Source of the DNA: DAOUJI01 sp034422875
GTDB lineage: Bacteria; Chloroflexota; Dehalococcoidia; Lucifugimonadales; JAGWBF01
Reading direction: 5' to 3'
DNA: 64,000 bases
NCBI GenBank assembly: GCA_034422875.1
Contig: DAOUJI010000079.1
Coordinates: forward strand, 1 to 64,000
Shown one piece after another: positions 7,950-16,844 of the stretch. Position 1 is the stretch's first letter, and every line of letters starts with the position of its first letter. The notes beneath the pieces were generated by a model. The model ran no database searches and had not been told where the DNA came from. It saw nothing but the letters and a program-made list of their open reading frames with translations. A program made the position numbers and the translations under genes.

Positions 7950-8004
7950 GGCTTTGCACGATCCGGCTCCTGCAGCCGGTGTAGCGGTCAGTCCTTCCGC
8001 TTAG
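7902..8004 (+). pseudogene. Displaced 3' end of an amidohydrolase gene
   Basis: In frame with the repeat this encodes RKLLWDNAARLFNVDPAL followed by an Ala/Pro-rich tail, ending at TAG 8002-8004. It overlaps the TAA of the convergent alpha/beta hydrolase gene (8001-8003). There is no start or upstream amidohydrolase sequence, so it is a stranded gene end, best explained as the original 3' terminus of the gene at 3763-4884 before insertion of the cassette. Confidence 0.7.
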
Positions 8005-8864
8005 AGCACGCCCGTCTGCCGGGCGTAGTCCAGTACCAGTTCGGCAATGCGCGCAGGGTCTTCCTGCACTACGAAGTGTCCGCCGGGGATGGTCTTGAGC
8101 TTGACTCCGGGGACGGTGTTCAAGAACTCCTGTGTCGTCGGGTTCTCCACCCGGAACCGGTCGCTCTGCTCCGCCGCCACCAGCGTGACCGGCATGTTCA
8201 GCCCGGCCATCCGCTCCCACACGTCGTCCGGAGTCTCGATAAGGTAGTACAGAGCTTCCACTTCCGGAGGGCAGGCCAGTTCTACCTGTCCGTCGTCTCT
8301 GTCGTGGAAACCGCCGTTGATATAGGCCCATAGCGACTCCTCGCTCCACGGCGCCAGCACGGGCCGTTCCCTGTACCGTTCGTAGATGGACTGCCGGTCC
8401 GGGTACACCCCCCGGCGGTTTCGCGCCCTGTCGGCCAGCATCCGGCTCCGTTCGTGGGCGCCTGGGTTCTTCCGATCGATGAGATTGGGCTCGATGACCA
8501 TCAATGCCTTGACGCGGTCCTGACGCTCGTAGCAGCCCAGAAGGCTGACTCCACCGCCCCTGGAGTGCCCCACGACCAGGCAGTCTTTTAGGTCGAACTC
8601 GTCCAGCAAGGCCACAAGATCGCTTGCAAGATCGTCCCAGGAAAAGGGTTCTGTGGGGTTGCTGCTGAGTCCGTGCCCCCGGAGGTCCATGGAGATGCAC
8701 CGGACCTGCCTGGACATGATCTCGGCGGCTGGCCCCCAGATGTCAGCGCAGAAGCTGGAGGGATGGAGCAGAACGAAAGTTGGAGCGTCGTCTCCACGCT
8801 GAGACTTCCATTCGAGGCAGTGGACCTTCCAGCCGTTGTTGTCTATGAGATGGCTTAACGGCAT
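8001..8864 (-). CDS. Alpha/beta hydrolase
   Basis: A 287-residue alpha/beta-hydrolase-fold enzyme, cytosolic (no signal peptide). The oxyanion segment is LLHPSSFCADIW (about 32-43), MDLRGHG lies near residue 59, and the nucleophile elbow is GHSRGG with the catalytic Ser. IPGGHFVVQEDP near the C-terminus supplies the His. Its size and motifs fit the epoxide hydrolase/haloalkane dehalogenase/lactonase branch, but the substrate cannot be fixed. It follows the pyridoxamine-oxidase-like gene by 16 bp on the same strand. Its stop codon overlaps the stranded amidohydrolase end. Confidence 0.9.
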   Translation of the reverse strand: MPLSHLIDNNGWKVHCLEWKSQRGDDAPTFVLLHPSSFCADIWGPAAEIMSRQVRCISMDLRGHGLSSNPTEPFSWDDLASDLVALLDEFDLKDCLVVGHSRGGGVSLLGCYERQDRVKALMVIEPNLIDRKNPGAHERSRMLADRARNRRGVYPDRQSIYERYRERPVLAPWSEESLWAYINGGFHDRDDGQVELACPPEVEALYYLIETPDDVWERMAGLNMPVTLVAAEQSDRFRVENPTTQEFLNTVPGVKLKTIPGGHFVVQEDPARIAELVLDYARQTGVL

Positions 8865-8880
8865 CTATTCGGCGTTCGGC

Positions 8881-9396
8881 CTAGTCTCCGGGGGCCTCTT
8901 TGTAGCGCCGTCCCCTTCTCTCGGCGTCCCGGTCGAGGACATAGTCCATAACCGGCACTCCGTAGCCGCAACTGGTGGACGTCTTTTCTACGACTATCTC
9001 CACCACCTGCCTGGGCTTGGAGTGGAGTCCCTCGGCGGGACATTCCAGCAGCCGTGCCGCGACCGGCGAGTCGTCCACCGGAGTAGACCCCGCCCTACCG
9101 TATAGCCGTACTATGGCCGCATCGTCAGCGTCGAAAGAGCAGACCATGAGAGTAATGGGGCTTCCCGACTGGGAATGCCGGACGGTTTCGTTGCCGCTGC
9201 CCTTATAGTCCAGGTAGGCCACCCGGTTCGAATCCAGTATGTGGATGGGCACGCCGCCTTTGGGCGACAGATTGATGGGCCCCTGGCCGTCCGGGCCTTC
9301 AGACATTTCAGGGTCTGCGGTAGCTACGAAAAAGACCTTGGCGTTGCGGATGAGGTCAGCCTGCGCGTCGGTGATGCAAGGGAAATAGTCACCCAT
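8881..9396 (-). CDS. Pyridoxamine 5'-phosphate oxidase family protein
   Basis: A 171-residue split-barrel flavin/F420-binding protein. NAKVFFVATADP (about 18-29), GPINLSPKGGVPIHI and VAYLDYKGSGNET match the family that includes small FMN- or F420-dependent reductases rather than the true PdxH. AGGAGG lies 7 nt before ATG 9396. It is followed by the alpha/beta hydrolase in an apparent two-gene unit. Cofactor and substrate are not determinable from sequence. Confidence 0.88.
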   Translation of the reverse strand: MGDYFPCITDAQADLIRNAKVFFVATADPEMSEGPDGQGPINLSPKGGVPIHILDSNRVAYLDYKGSGNETVRHSQSGSPITLMVCSFDADDAAIVRLYGRAGSTPVDDSPVAARLLECPAEGLHSKPRQVVEIVVEKTSTSCGYGVPVMDYVLDRDAERRGRRYKEAPGD

Positions 9397-9453
9397 TCTC
9401 GGCCCTCCTGAGTTGGCTCTGGGATTTTATCACACAAGCTGGCAACAGTGGCG

Positions 9454-10656
9454 TCAGTAGACCACCCGTCGTTCCTTCCAGTCTGCCAGTTGCCCTTCCG
9501 AGACCCCAAGCAATTCCACCAGCACGTCCGGGTTGTGTTGGCCCATCAAGGGGCCGGGAGTCCGTATGGACGCAGGGGTGGCGCTGAACTTCCAGGGAGG
9601 CCCCTGCACCGTCTGTGGCCCCATGAAGGGATGGTCAATAGACCCCCACGTTCCCCTTGCGTTCAGGTGATCGTCTGCGACGAGGTCCCGGCTGCTCATG
9701 GACGGAGCGGCGGAGACTCCGGCTTTCTGAAGCGTTTCCGCCGCGTCGGCGGCGGAGCGGGCGGACGTCCACTCAGCAATTTCCTCGTCTAATTCATCCT
9801 GGTTACTGTGCCGGGAGAGTGGGTCAGCGAACCGAGAGTCCGTCAGCCACTCTTCATGGCCTGTTGCTCTGCACAAGGCGCGCCATTCTTCCTGGCCAGC
9901 CACAGAGATTGTCACCCAGGCGTCGTCGCCTTGGCACGGATAACAACCTTGTGGAGCGGCGTCCGTGTCCCTGTTGCCCTGGCTCTGGGAGACCCTGCCG
10001 TTCATTGCATAGTCCATCAGCGCCTCTCCGGTATAGACGATGATGGACTCCCTGGAGGACAGGTCGATGAACTGGCCCTCTCCGGTCCGCAGCCGGTGGA
10101 AGAGCCCCATGAGCAAGGCCAGACAGGCCGTAGAGGCCACGCGTGCGTCGATGCTGTCGCGCAGTTCGGTGGGCGGCGCATCGGGATAGCCGGTCAGGTG
10201 GCCGAGGCCGCTCATGGAGTTGAACACGTTGGCATATCCTGGGAACGTGCTTTCCGGCCCGGAACCGCCTCCGTTGGAGATGGACACCATCACCAGCGTA
10301 GGGTTTACTTCCCTGAGCCTGTCGTAGCTGAGGCCCAGGCGTTGCATCACCCCTGGACGCATGTTCTCCACCACGGCGTCGCTGACGGAGGCAATCTGCA
10401 ACGCCAAGTCCACAGCTTCACTCTCCTTGAGGTTAAGCTGGACGCTTTGCTTGTTCAGGTTCAATGTGTTGAACACGGGGGAGTTTTCGGGGTCGTCGTA
10501 GGAATAAGGCGGTCTCCTTGCCCCGTCGACCTGCATACGGCTTTCCACCTTGATGATCTCCGCCCCCAGGAATCCCAGGAACAGGGTCGCAAAGGGGCCT
10601 GCCAGCAGGCTGGTGAAGTCGAGCACACGTACTCCAGCCAAAGCGCCAGGGGTCAT
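9454..10656 (-). CDS. Family III CoA transferase (CaiB/BaiF-type)
   Basis: A 400-residue family III CoA transferase, moving CoA between carboxylic acids through an aspartyl-CoA intermediate. LAGVRVLDFTSLLAGPFATL at the N-terminus binds CoA; DSIDARVAST carries an Asp 25 residues before the RTGEGQ motif, the position of the catalytic Asp. ATG 10656 overlaps the stop of the upstream CoA-transferase gene (ATGA), so the longer upstream frame was not used. Translation is therefore coupled, and the two proteins may form a heteromeric enzyme or act on successive substrates (inference). Confidence 0.9.
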   Translation of the reverse strand: MTPGALAGVRVLDFTSLLAGPFATLFLGFLGAEIIKVESRMQVDGARRPPYSYDDPENSPVFNTLNLNKQSVQLNLKESEAVDLALQIASVSDAVVENMRPGVMQRLGLSYDRLREVNPTLVMVSISNGGGSGPESTFPGYANVFNSMSGLGHLTGYPDAPPTELRDSIDARVASTACLALLMGLFHRLRTGEGQFIDLSSRESIIVYTGEALMDYAMNGRVSQSQGNRDTDAAPQGCYPCQGDDAWVTISVAGQEEWRALCRATGHEEWLTDSRFADPLSRHSNQDELDEEIAEWTSARSAADAAETLQKAGVSAAPSMSSRDLVADDHLNARGTWGSIDHPFMGPQTVQGPPWKFSATPASIRTPGPLMGQHNPDVLVELLGVSEGQLADWKERRVVY

Positions 10657-11879
10657 ATCACGCCTCCCTGAGCCAGGGCTGAAAGCTCCGCATCGTCCAT
10701 GTCCAGCAGACCGCAATAGACATCCCGGTTGTGTTGTCCGAGACCCGGCGCAGTGTTTTCCAAAGACCACGGGGTCTTGGGAAACCTGTAAGGTCGGGAA
10801 GGGTAGGATAAGACGCCAGCCTCAGGGTGGTCCGCGTCTACGAAGAAGCCCCTTTCGGCCAGTTGGGGCGACCCAAACACATCCTCGGACGTGGCGAAGT
10901 AGGCCGCAGGGCAACCGCTTGGCGCCGCCTCGTAGTAGACCTCCTCTTTGGTCAACTCGGCCACCCACTCCCCAATTATCCGGTTCACCTCGTCCCCGTG
11001 GCGGATTCGGTCGGCGCGAGTGACGTACCGCTCGTCATCGGCCAGCTCCGGTCTTCCCATGATTTCCACCAGGACTCTCCACTGGCGGTCTTCTCTTGGA
11101 TACAGGATGACGTAGCCGTCTTTGCAGGCGTATATGCCTCCATACTCGTAGGTCCTGGAGCGGTCCACCAGGCGCCCGTTTCCCAGATACAGGGTGTGTG
11201 TCAGCCTGTTGAGGGCCATTGTTGACTCTTGAATGGACACTTCAACCCGCTGCCCCGTTCCTTGGAATGCCCGGGCGTAGAGGGCCGCAATCGCCGCCGA
11301 GGCTGCCATCTGGCCTGCGTCGTAGTCGCCCAGATGCACTCCGGCCGCAACCGGCGCTCGATCCGGGTTCAGTGTGTATCCCAAACCGCCAGGCAAGGTG
11401 TAACCCTCGCCGGAGGCATGAAAGGTGTTGACGTGGCGGGCTTTCCATGACGCTTTCGGTCCAGTCAGACCAAACGGCGTGATGGACAGGTGGACCAGGG
11501 AAGGGTTCCGCTCCTTAAGGACATCGTAGCCCAAGCCCAAGGACTCCATTGACCCGTCTACCGGAGCGGTAGAGCGGTCTTCCACCAGAAGGTCCGCTGA
11601 GGAGGCCAGCCGAAGGAAAAGCTCCCGTCCGGTGGCCGTGGAAACGTCAAGGGTGACGCTTTCCTTGTCGGTGTTCAGGTACAGGAAAAGGCCGCTCGTT
11701 TCAGGATCAGGCACATCGTCGGGGAAAGGCCCAAAATGCCTGGCCGGGTCTCCGTATCCCGGCGGTTCGATCTTGATGACCCTGGCGCCCATGTCCCCCA
11801 GGAGCTTGGTGCAGAAGGGACCAGCTATAAATCCGGCAAATTCCAGAATGGTAATCCCTTCGAATATCTTTGACCCCAT
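10653..11879 (-). CDS. Family III CoA transferase (CaiB/BaiF-type)
   Basis: A 408-residue paralogue of the gene that follows. The N-terminus ITILEFAGFIAGPFCTKLLG and GARVIKIEPPGYGDPAR bind CoA; GVHLGDYDAGQ holds the catalytic Asp 25 residues before the GTGQ motif. AGGAG lies 4 nt before ATG 11879. It is first in a two-gene operon, ending in a 4-bp overlap with the second CoA transferase. It probably activates a carboxylic acid for degradation; the MFS transporter upstream on the same strand may bring in the substrate. Confidence 0.9.
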   Translation of the reverse strand: MGSKIFEGITILEFAGFIAGPFCTKLLGDMGARVIKIEPPGYGDPARHFGPFPDDVPDPETSGLFLYLNTDKESVTLDVSTATGRELFLRLASSADLLVEDRSTAPVDGSMESLGLGYDVLKERNPSLVHLSITPFGLTGPKASWKARHVNTFHASGEGYTLPGGLGYTLNPDRAPVAAGVHLGDYDAGQMAASAAIAALYARAFQGTGQRVEVSIQESTMALNRLTHTLYLGNGRLVDRSRTYEYGGIYACKDGYVILYPREDRQWRVLVEIMGRPELADDERYVTRADRIRHGDEVNRIIGEWVAELTKEEVYYEAAPSGCPAAYFATSEDVFGSPQLAERGFFVDADHPEAGVLSYPSRPYRFPKTPWSLENTAPGLGQHNRDVYCGLLDMDDAELSALAQGGVI

Positions 11880-11944
11880 GCCGCTCCTGCTAGCCTGCCC
11901 AGTCTACTTAGCCCTTGGATGATAAAGGGAGGTCAGCTTGAACG

Positions 11945-13240
11945 CTAGCCCTCAGCTTGAGCGGCGGCGATCCTTGTCTTGGCCCTCGGTGGCCGAACAG
12001 TCGTCATAAGCGCCGCCGCCGCTCCGTAGAGGCCAAGGATCGTCCACCAGGAAGATGCGTAGTCTCCGGAGAAGTCCCTCATGTATCCAACCAGCGGCGC
12101 CCCAGCGCCGGCGGTCAGCAGCGTCACAGGAAGCACGACGCCCCTTATGGCGCCCAGAAACGCTCTGCCGTAGTACTCCGCCATCATGTACGTCGGCACA
12201 ATCATGAATAAGCCCACCGACGAGCCGAATACAAGGGTCGACGCGAACATGTGCAGCTCCTGGCCACCGAACAGCATCAGGGTCGTAGCCGATGCAAATC
12301 CCAGGAAAGACGCCACTCCGAGAAACCTGACTGGGAAACGCTCCACGAGCAAGCCTGACAGAAGAATCATTATTGTGGCCCCTGCGGCGTCCACCGAAAA
12401 GGCGAAGGAGACGGTTTGGGCGTCTATGCCACGCTCGGTCCAGAAAGGGAACCTGTGCACGCTGGCTCCGCCCTGGGCCAGCCCATGCAGGGCAAACACA
12501 ATCATCAGCTTCCACAGGGTCGACTCACGCCTCGCATCGGCCAGGGTCCAGGCATCTTCCTCAGAGGCTACAATTCTGCCGGCGGGAGTATCGCTCCTTG
12601 GTCGTGAACCGGACGGCCCGGCGCCTCCATCCACCTCCAGCCCCATGTCCTCCGGCTGCCGTCTAAGAAAAAGGCCCGCCACAGGGATGCAGACCACCAT
12701 GAAAGCGATGGCCATTATCGCCCACGTCGCCCGCCATCCCTCCTCGTCAATGAGGAACTGGGTTATGGGCACCAGGGTTATACCTCCGACGCCAAGACCT
12801 AGCGTGGACAAGGCCAGAGCGCGTCCCCGCAGCCTGACGAACCACTTGGCCACGGGCACCGACGTGACCAGGCTGTTGGGAGCCGTCACCCCGGTTACTC
12901 CTATGACGCCAAACAGCAGGAAGAATTGCCAGGCCTCCGAGACATAGGATATCGCCAGCAAGCACAGGCCTATGACGGCGGCTGTAACTACTATGAACAA
13001 CCTGGAACCGTACCGGTCCAGAAGTCGCCCGACCATCAACGCTGACAGCCCAGCCATAAGGTTTCGCGTGGTTTGGGCCCACCCGAAATCGGCCCGGCTC
13101 ATGTCCAGCCCCTCGCCCATGGGAATGACGAAGGGACCAAAGTTCAGCGTCCCGGTGGCCATGGTGGAGAAGTTGACCAGGAACATGGAGGCGACGATGA
13201 CCCATCCGTAGAAGACGGGGCCCCGCCCGAAGAAGTTCAA
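11945..13240 (-). CDS. Major facilitator superfamily transporter
   Basis: A 431-residue integral membrane protein with about 12 hydrophobic segments and the loop GRLLDRYGSR between helices 2 and 3, the MFS A-motif position. A hydrophilic central loop (about 200-235) separates the two halves. The arrangement resembles oxalate/formate or monocarboxylate transporters. The start is TTG 13240 with AGGCGG 5 nt upstream; a later ATG would lose the first helix. It lies upstream of the two CoA transferases, and uptake of an organic acid for them is a reasonable guess. Confidence 0.87.
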   Translation of the reverse strand: MNFFGRGPVFYGWVIVASMFLVNFSTMATGTLNFGPFVIPMGEGLDMSRADFGWAQTTRNLMAGLSALMVGRLLDRYGSRLFIVVTAAVIGLCLLAISYVSEAWQFFLLFGVIGVTGVTAPNSLVTSVPVAKWFVRLRGRALALSTLGLGVGGITLVPITQFLIDEEGWRATWAIMAIAFMVVCIPVAGLFLRRQPEDMGLEVDGGAGPSGSRPRSDTPAGRIVASEEDAWTLADARRESTLWKLMIVFALHGLAQGGASVHRFPFWTERGIDAQTVSFAFSVDAAGATIMILLSGLLVERFPVRFLGVASFLGFASATTLMLFGGQELHMFASTLVFGSSVGLFMIVPTYMMAEYYGRAFLGAIRGVVLPVTLLTAGAGAPLVGYMRDFSGDYASSWWTILGLYGAAAALMTTVRPPRAKTRIAAAQAEG

Positions 13241-13288
13241 TCGAGCCGCCTATGTTGGCAAAGGTCGTCCATCAGATGCGGACGCCCT

Positions 13289-14443
13289 CTAGCTCACCTG
13301 AGACCGGGAAGGCAGCTCGACCTCAAGGCGGGCCGTACCGGTGGTGTCGCCCCGCTGGTTGTTGCAACGGGTCTCGCACTCAACCATGCGGCGACCGCCC
13401 TCAATCCACTTGCGGGTGACTTTTCCCTCCACCCAGGTGGTGTCCCCCTCGATGTTGAAACGGCGCAACTCGTTGTAGTACTTCCGCAAAAAGCCGTGGT
13501 CGCCCATCCAGTTGGTGACAATCTGAGCGAGCCACGACCCCCTCTGGGGACCCAGGTCGTAAATGCCTGGGAGAGCGATAATCTTGGCCATGGTGTCTTC
13601 CCAGTGGCCTCGGTGGGGGTGGTCGGGCACACCGGTTTCCGGGTCCGGCTCTGCAAAGGCGGCGTGTTTTTTGAATGATTGCCATCGATGGTAGTGGGAG
13701 CCGCCTGGACTGCCCCCCGCCCCCATGTTGAAGGCGTCAAAGCGACCGGCGCCGAATATTATGTCAACAACTCTCAGGGGACCGCGCACCACGGGAGGCA
13801 GGACTTCGCCTTCGACCACGTCCTCCCAATGCCTGGGTTCGGCGCCGCGTATCTGTTCCTTGTCGTATGCGTCCCAAATCTCCTGCAGGTCCTCATCGGA
13901 GTACCTGGGTTTTTCAGTTCCTTTGTAGACGTCCCTCTCCCTGGCGGCGCGCCTCTCAGTCCGTACGCTCCACGCTCTCCCCTTGGCCATCGCATGCCCC
14001 TTGCCGTTGACGTACAGCGTCTGCGCTGACTGGATAACCACGTGACCGGCGTAGCTGCTGGTGGGTTTTTCGACGACGCTGTACGGCCGGTACGAGGCGC
14101 TTATCACGTCACCGGGCCTGATGGGCTGGTAATACTCCCACTCGCTGCCGCCGTAGAAGGTGTGGACACCAGGCAAGCCGCCCATGTTGGCCGCCGTGGT
14201 GGAGCGTATGGTCCACAGGTACATGGGGAAGGCGACCATGGCGCCGTAGTGTGTGGAGCGGCCGTAGTCCGGGTCGACGTACAACGGGTTGCGCTCTCCC
14301 AGGCCCATTCCGAACGTCCTGATGGAGTCGGCGGAAATCTCTCCCACGTGGCGAACGCCGTGGTAATAGACCCCCAACCGGCCTCGGAGCCGCTCAATGC
14401 CCTCCGGCGTTATTGTCCCGAATGAACTGCGGTCAGTCGACAT
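13289..14443 (-). CDS. MaoC/FAS1-type hotdog dehydratase, double-domain
   Basis: A 384-residue protein with two hotdog halves. The N-terminal half contains VGEISADSIRTFGMGLGERN, the FAS1-like dehydratase signature, and PLYVDPDYGRSTHYGAMVAF. The C-terminal half begins near HWEDVVEGEVLPP. This class hydrates 2-enoyl-type acyl-CoA or related compounds (mesaconyl-CoA-hydratase-like). ATG 14443 is preferred; GTG 14455 in the same frame would add four residues. It lies just upstream of the MFS/CoA-transferase genes on the same strand and could act on their CoA thioester product. Confidence 0.85.
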   Translation of the reverse strand: MSTDRSSFGTITPEGIERLRGRLGVYYHGVRHVGEISADSIRTFGMGLGERNPLYVDPDYGRSTHYGAMVAFPMYLWTIRSTTAANMGGLPGVHTFYGGSEWEYYQPIRPGDVISASYRPYSVVEKPTSSYAGHVVIQSAQTLYVNGKGHAMAKGRAWSVRTERRAARERDVYKGTEKPRYSDEDLQEIWDAYDKEQIRGAEPRHWEDVVEGEVLPPVVRGPLRVVDIIFGAGRFDAFNMGAGGSPGGSHYHRWQSFKKHAAFAEPDPETGVPDHPHRGHWEDTMAKIIALPGIYDLGPQRGSWLAQIVTNWMGDHGFLRKYYNELRRFNIEGDTTWVEGKVTRKWIEGGRRMVECETRCNNQRGDTTGTARLEVELPSRSQVS

Positions 14444-14699
14444 GCGTTCCGTCACAAGTCCCTAGACCAATCTCTGAGTCTGTGCACATCTGATGAGGTT
14501 GTGCATCAAGTGCGTAAAACAGCAATCCAAACGATACAGAGGGCCATTTCCTTTGTCAAACCTGAAGGACCGTACTCTAATGACAGGCCCCTAAGAGAAT
14601 CCGTAAACGAATATGGTTTTCACGCCTGACGGCGCCTTGCAGAGGTCTCCCCATCTCTATAAAATCGCCCGCATTGGGTCGCAGTCGGGAGGGGCGGGG

Positions 14700-15470
14700 A
14701 TGCGAATCGCCAGGTTCAAAAAGGGGAGGCTGACCGCCTACGGTGTGGTGGAAGGCGATGAAATCCTCGAAATCCGGGGAAGCATCTACAACAAGTTCCG
14801 CGTCACCGACAACCACTTCAACCTGGCGGACGTGAAGCTCCTCTCCCCCACCAATCCCCAGCAGATATGGTGCCCCGGCCCCAACTTCTCACACGACAAC
14901 GGTGACTACGACCCTGAACTCAAGCCTTCCGGCAGCCCCGAGCCCTGGCAAAAGGGGCGCAACTCCCTCATCGGACCCAACGAATACATCGTGCTTCCCA
15001 AGGACTCCGCGGGAGAGGTCCATGTAGAAGGGGAAGCGGTGGCCGTGATAAGCAAGCCCTGCCGCCGCATCAGCAAAGAAAAAGCGCTGCGTTATGTGTT
15101 GGGATACACGTGCGGCAACGACGTCAGCGAACGACAGTGGCAGTGGGACGACCGCCACCTATGGCGGGCAAAAGGCGCCGACACTTTTGCCCCCGTTGGG
15201 CCGTGGATAGAGACCGAAGCGTCGCCATTGGACTTGAGAGTAAAAGTGAAGGTCAACGGCGAAGACGTCCAAAGCTCGTGCACCTCCGACATGGTCCACG
15301 ACTTCGCGTCCATCATCAGCTACATCAGCCAGCAAGTCACGCTCCAGCCGGGAGACCTGGTATTCTCAGGCTCTCGCGGTGACCACGCGCCCATAAAAGC
15401 CGATGACGTGGTCGAGGTCTCCATTGGCGGAATCGGCACGCTGAAAAACACCGTCCGCATGGAGGACTGA
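14700..15470 (+). CDS. Fumarylacetoacetate hydrolase family protein
   Basis: A 256-residue FAH-fold protein that would cleave C-C bonds or decarboxylate/isomerise oxo-acids with a divalent metal. KLLSPTNPQQIWCPGPNFSH (about 45-64) replaces the usual vGLNYxxH segment. HVEGEAVAVI, VLGYTCGNDVSERQWQ and a C-terminal GDLVFSGSRGDHAPIKADD are conserved. Start ATG 14700 follows a GGAGG-rich stretch; the longer frame upstream is not supported. It is monocistronic, with a hairpin 27 bp after the stop. Substrate unknown. Confidence 0.88.
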   Translation: MRIARFKKGRLTAYGVVEGDEILEIRGSIYNKFRVTDNHFNLADVKLLSPTNPQQIWCPGPNFSHDNGDYDPELKPSGSPEPWQKGRNSLIGPNEYIVLPKDSAGEVHVEGEAVAVISKPCRRISKEKALRYVLGYTCGNDVSERQWQWDDRHLWRAKGADTFAPVGPWIETEASPLDLRVKVKVNGEDVQSSCTSDMVHDFASIISYISQQVTLQPGDLVFSGSRGDHAPIKADDVVEVSIGGIGTLKNTVRMED

Positions 15471-15497
15471 TTCCGGCCAGACAAGACCTGAAACAAG

Positions 15498-15529
15498 AAC
15501 ATGGGCGCCTCGTCTGAGGCGCCCATGTT
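15498..15529. terminator. Bidirectional hairpin terminator
   Basis: A perfect 14-bp stem (AACATGGGCGCCTC at 15498-15511 and its complement at 15516-15529) with a GTCT loop, between two convergent genes. The following T-rich run is short on the plus strand; on the minus strand the stem is followed by CTTGTTTC. Confidence 0.75.
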
Positions 15530-15567
15530 TGTTAGCAGTAAACGGCGGTGTGTCAGCCGAATCAGGT

Positions 15568-16710
15568 CTAGCTGATGCCGTATGTCCGGGCTGCGTTGTC
15601 CCAGACTATCTTCTGCTTCTCCTCATCGGTGCATCCCGCGAGCACCTCTTCGGCGACCTTCCGAGACATGGGGAAGGTGCCCTCGTCGTGCGGGTAGTCA
15701 GCCCCGAACTGGATGTTGTCCACACCGATGATGTCCCTGAGCCTCATGGTGTAGGGGTCCTGTTGGAAACCCACGAAACAGTTGGTCTTCCAGAAGTCGC
15801 TGGGCATTGCGTCGTTCTTGAACCGGACCGGGCACATGGTGAGCCTGTCGGTGTAGGTGTAGTCGATGCGCTCCAGGAAGTGGGGTATCCACGACACCTC
15901 ATGCTCGATAATCCCAACCTGAAGCCCCGGATAGCGCTCGAACACTCCGGCGAAGATCATGTCCCCTAGTGAGTTCCTGGGCCAGAAGTCCACGTTGCTG
16001 AGCCAGGACGGAGTCAGTTTGCTGAAGTCCATGAACTCGTTTTCGGGTCCGGGCCTGTTGCAGCCGATGTGGAATGAAATCGGCATCCGGAGGTCCTGGC
16101 AGGCGGCCCAGAACGGCTCGTACATCTCATGGTTGTACCTCATGCCGGGACTTGGCCACACGGGAACCAACGCTCCCACCATTCCCATCTTCTTGCACCG
16201 CTCCAGCTCCTCAATCGCCTTGTCGGGCAACTCCGGGTTTATCAGGGCGATACCGTAGAGCCTGTCGGGGTGGGCCGCGCAGTACTCTGAAAGCCAATCG
16301 TTGTAGACCTTGTGCAGCTCGTGCAGGAACTCCCGGTCCTCGATCCTGTAAAGGTGGAGTCCCAGGGTAGAGTAGTGAATTGCCTTGTCGATGCCGTCTA
16401 TGTCCAGGTCCTTGACCCTTTCGTCGGGGTCGTAGGCGCCCGGACGGAGATGCTCTTCACGGGTGCGGGTGCGCCCAATCTCAGCGCGAACTTCAGGGTC
16501 ATCCTCGTAGCGCCTTCCTGGATGAGTGCCGGGCGACAGAGGCACCAGCGGGAAGTCACCGTAGTACCACATGTCCAGGTCGTCAAGGCTCCTCAGCCGG
16601 GGCGCCCTGTCCTGGAGGTTTTTGGGCAGCCTCGTGACCCACAGGTCCGATCGTTCGAACGTGTGGTCATCGGCTGACAGAATCTTATATCCTTCAAGTC
16701 CTTGAGCCAT
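15568..16710 (-). CDS. Amidohydrolase family protein (ACMSD-like)
   Basis: A 380-residue amidohydrolase-2 protein. ILSADDHTFE (10-19) holds the metal-binding region, SFHIGCN (about 217) the next His, IIEHEVSWIPH the third region and FGADYPHDEGTFP (about 333) the catalytic Asp. It shares overall layout and the C-terminal WDNAAR motif with the protein at 3763-4884, so the two are distant paralogues. AGGAGG lies 6 nt before ATG 16710. It converges on the FAH gene across a strong hairpin. Substrate unknown. Confidence 0.9.
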   Translation of the reverse strand: MAQGLEGYKILSADDHTFERSDLWVTRLPKNLQDRAPRLRSLDDLDMWYYGDFPLVPLSPGTHPGRRYEDDPEVRAEIGRTRTREEHLRPGAYDPDERVKDLDIDGIDKAIHYSTLGLHLYRIEDREFLHELHKVYNDWLSEYCAAHPDRLYGIALINPELPDKAIEELERCKKMGMVGALVPVWPSPGMRYNHEMYEPFWAACQDLRMPISFHIGCNRPGPENEFMDFSKLTPSWLSNVDFWPRNSLGDMIFAGVFERYPGLQVGIIEHEVSWIPHFLERIDYTYTDRLTMCPVRFKNDAMPSDFWKTNCFVGFQQDPYTMRLRDIIGVDNIQFGADYPHDEGTFPMSRKVAEEVLAGCTDEEKQKIVWDNAARTYGIS

Positions 16711-16844
16711 TTCCTTCCTCCTGTCTCAAAGCTTCCTGTTCATCTGAGAACACACCTTGCGTGTTCCGTAACCGATATTACATTTTACTCCGGTTTGACC
16801 CCAAGCGGAAGGCAGCCTACTTGCCTTCCATCGCTTGCGGAGGT

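Noticed and set aside
9220..9235. GGTTCGAATCC, a tRNA T-loop-like string
   Set aside because: It lies inside the pyridoxamine-oxidase-like gene and no acceptor, D or anticodon stems can be drawn around it.
15498..15529. Treating the 14-bp hairpin as a mobile-element end or operator
   Set aside because: Its position between two convergent stops and its strong stem fit a shared transcription terminator.
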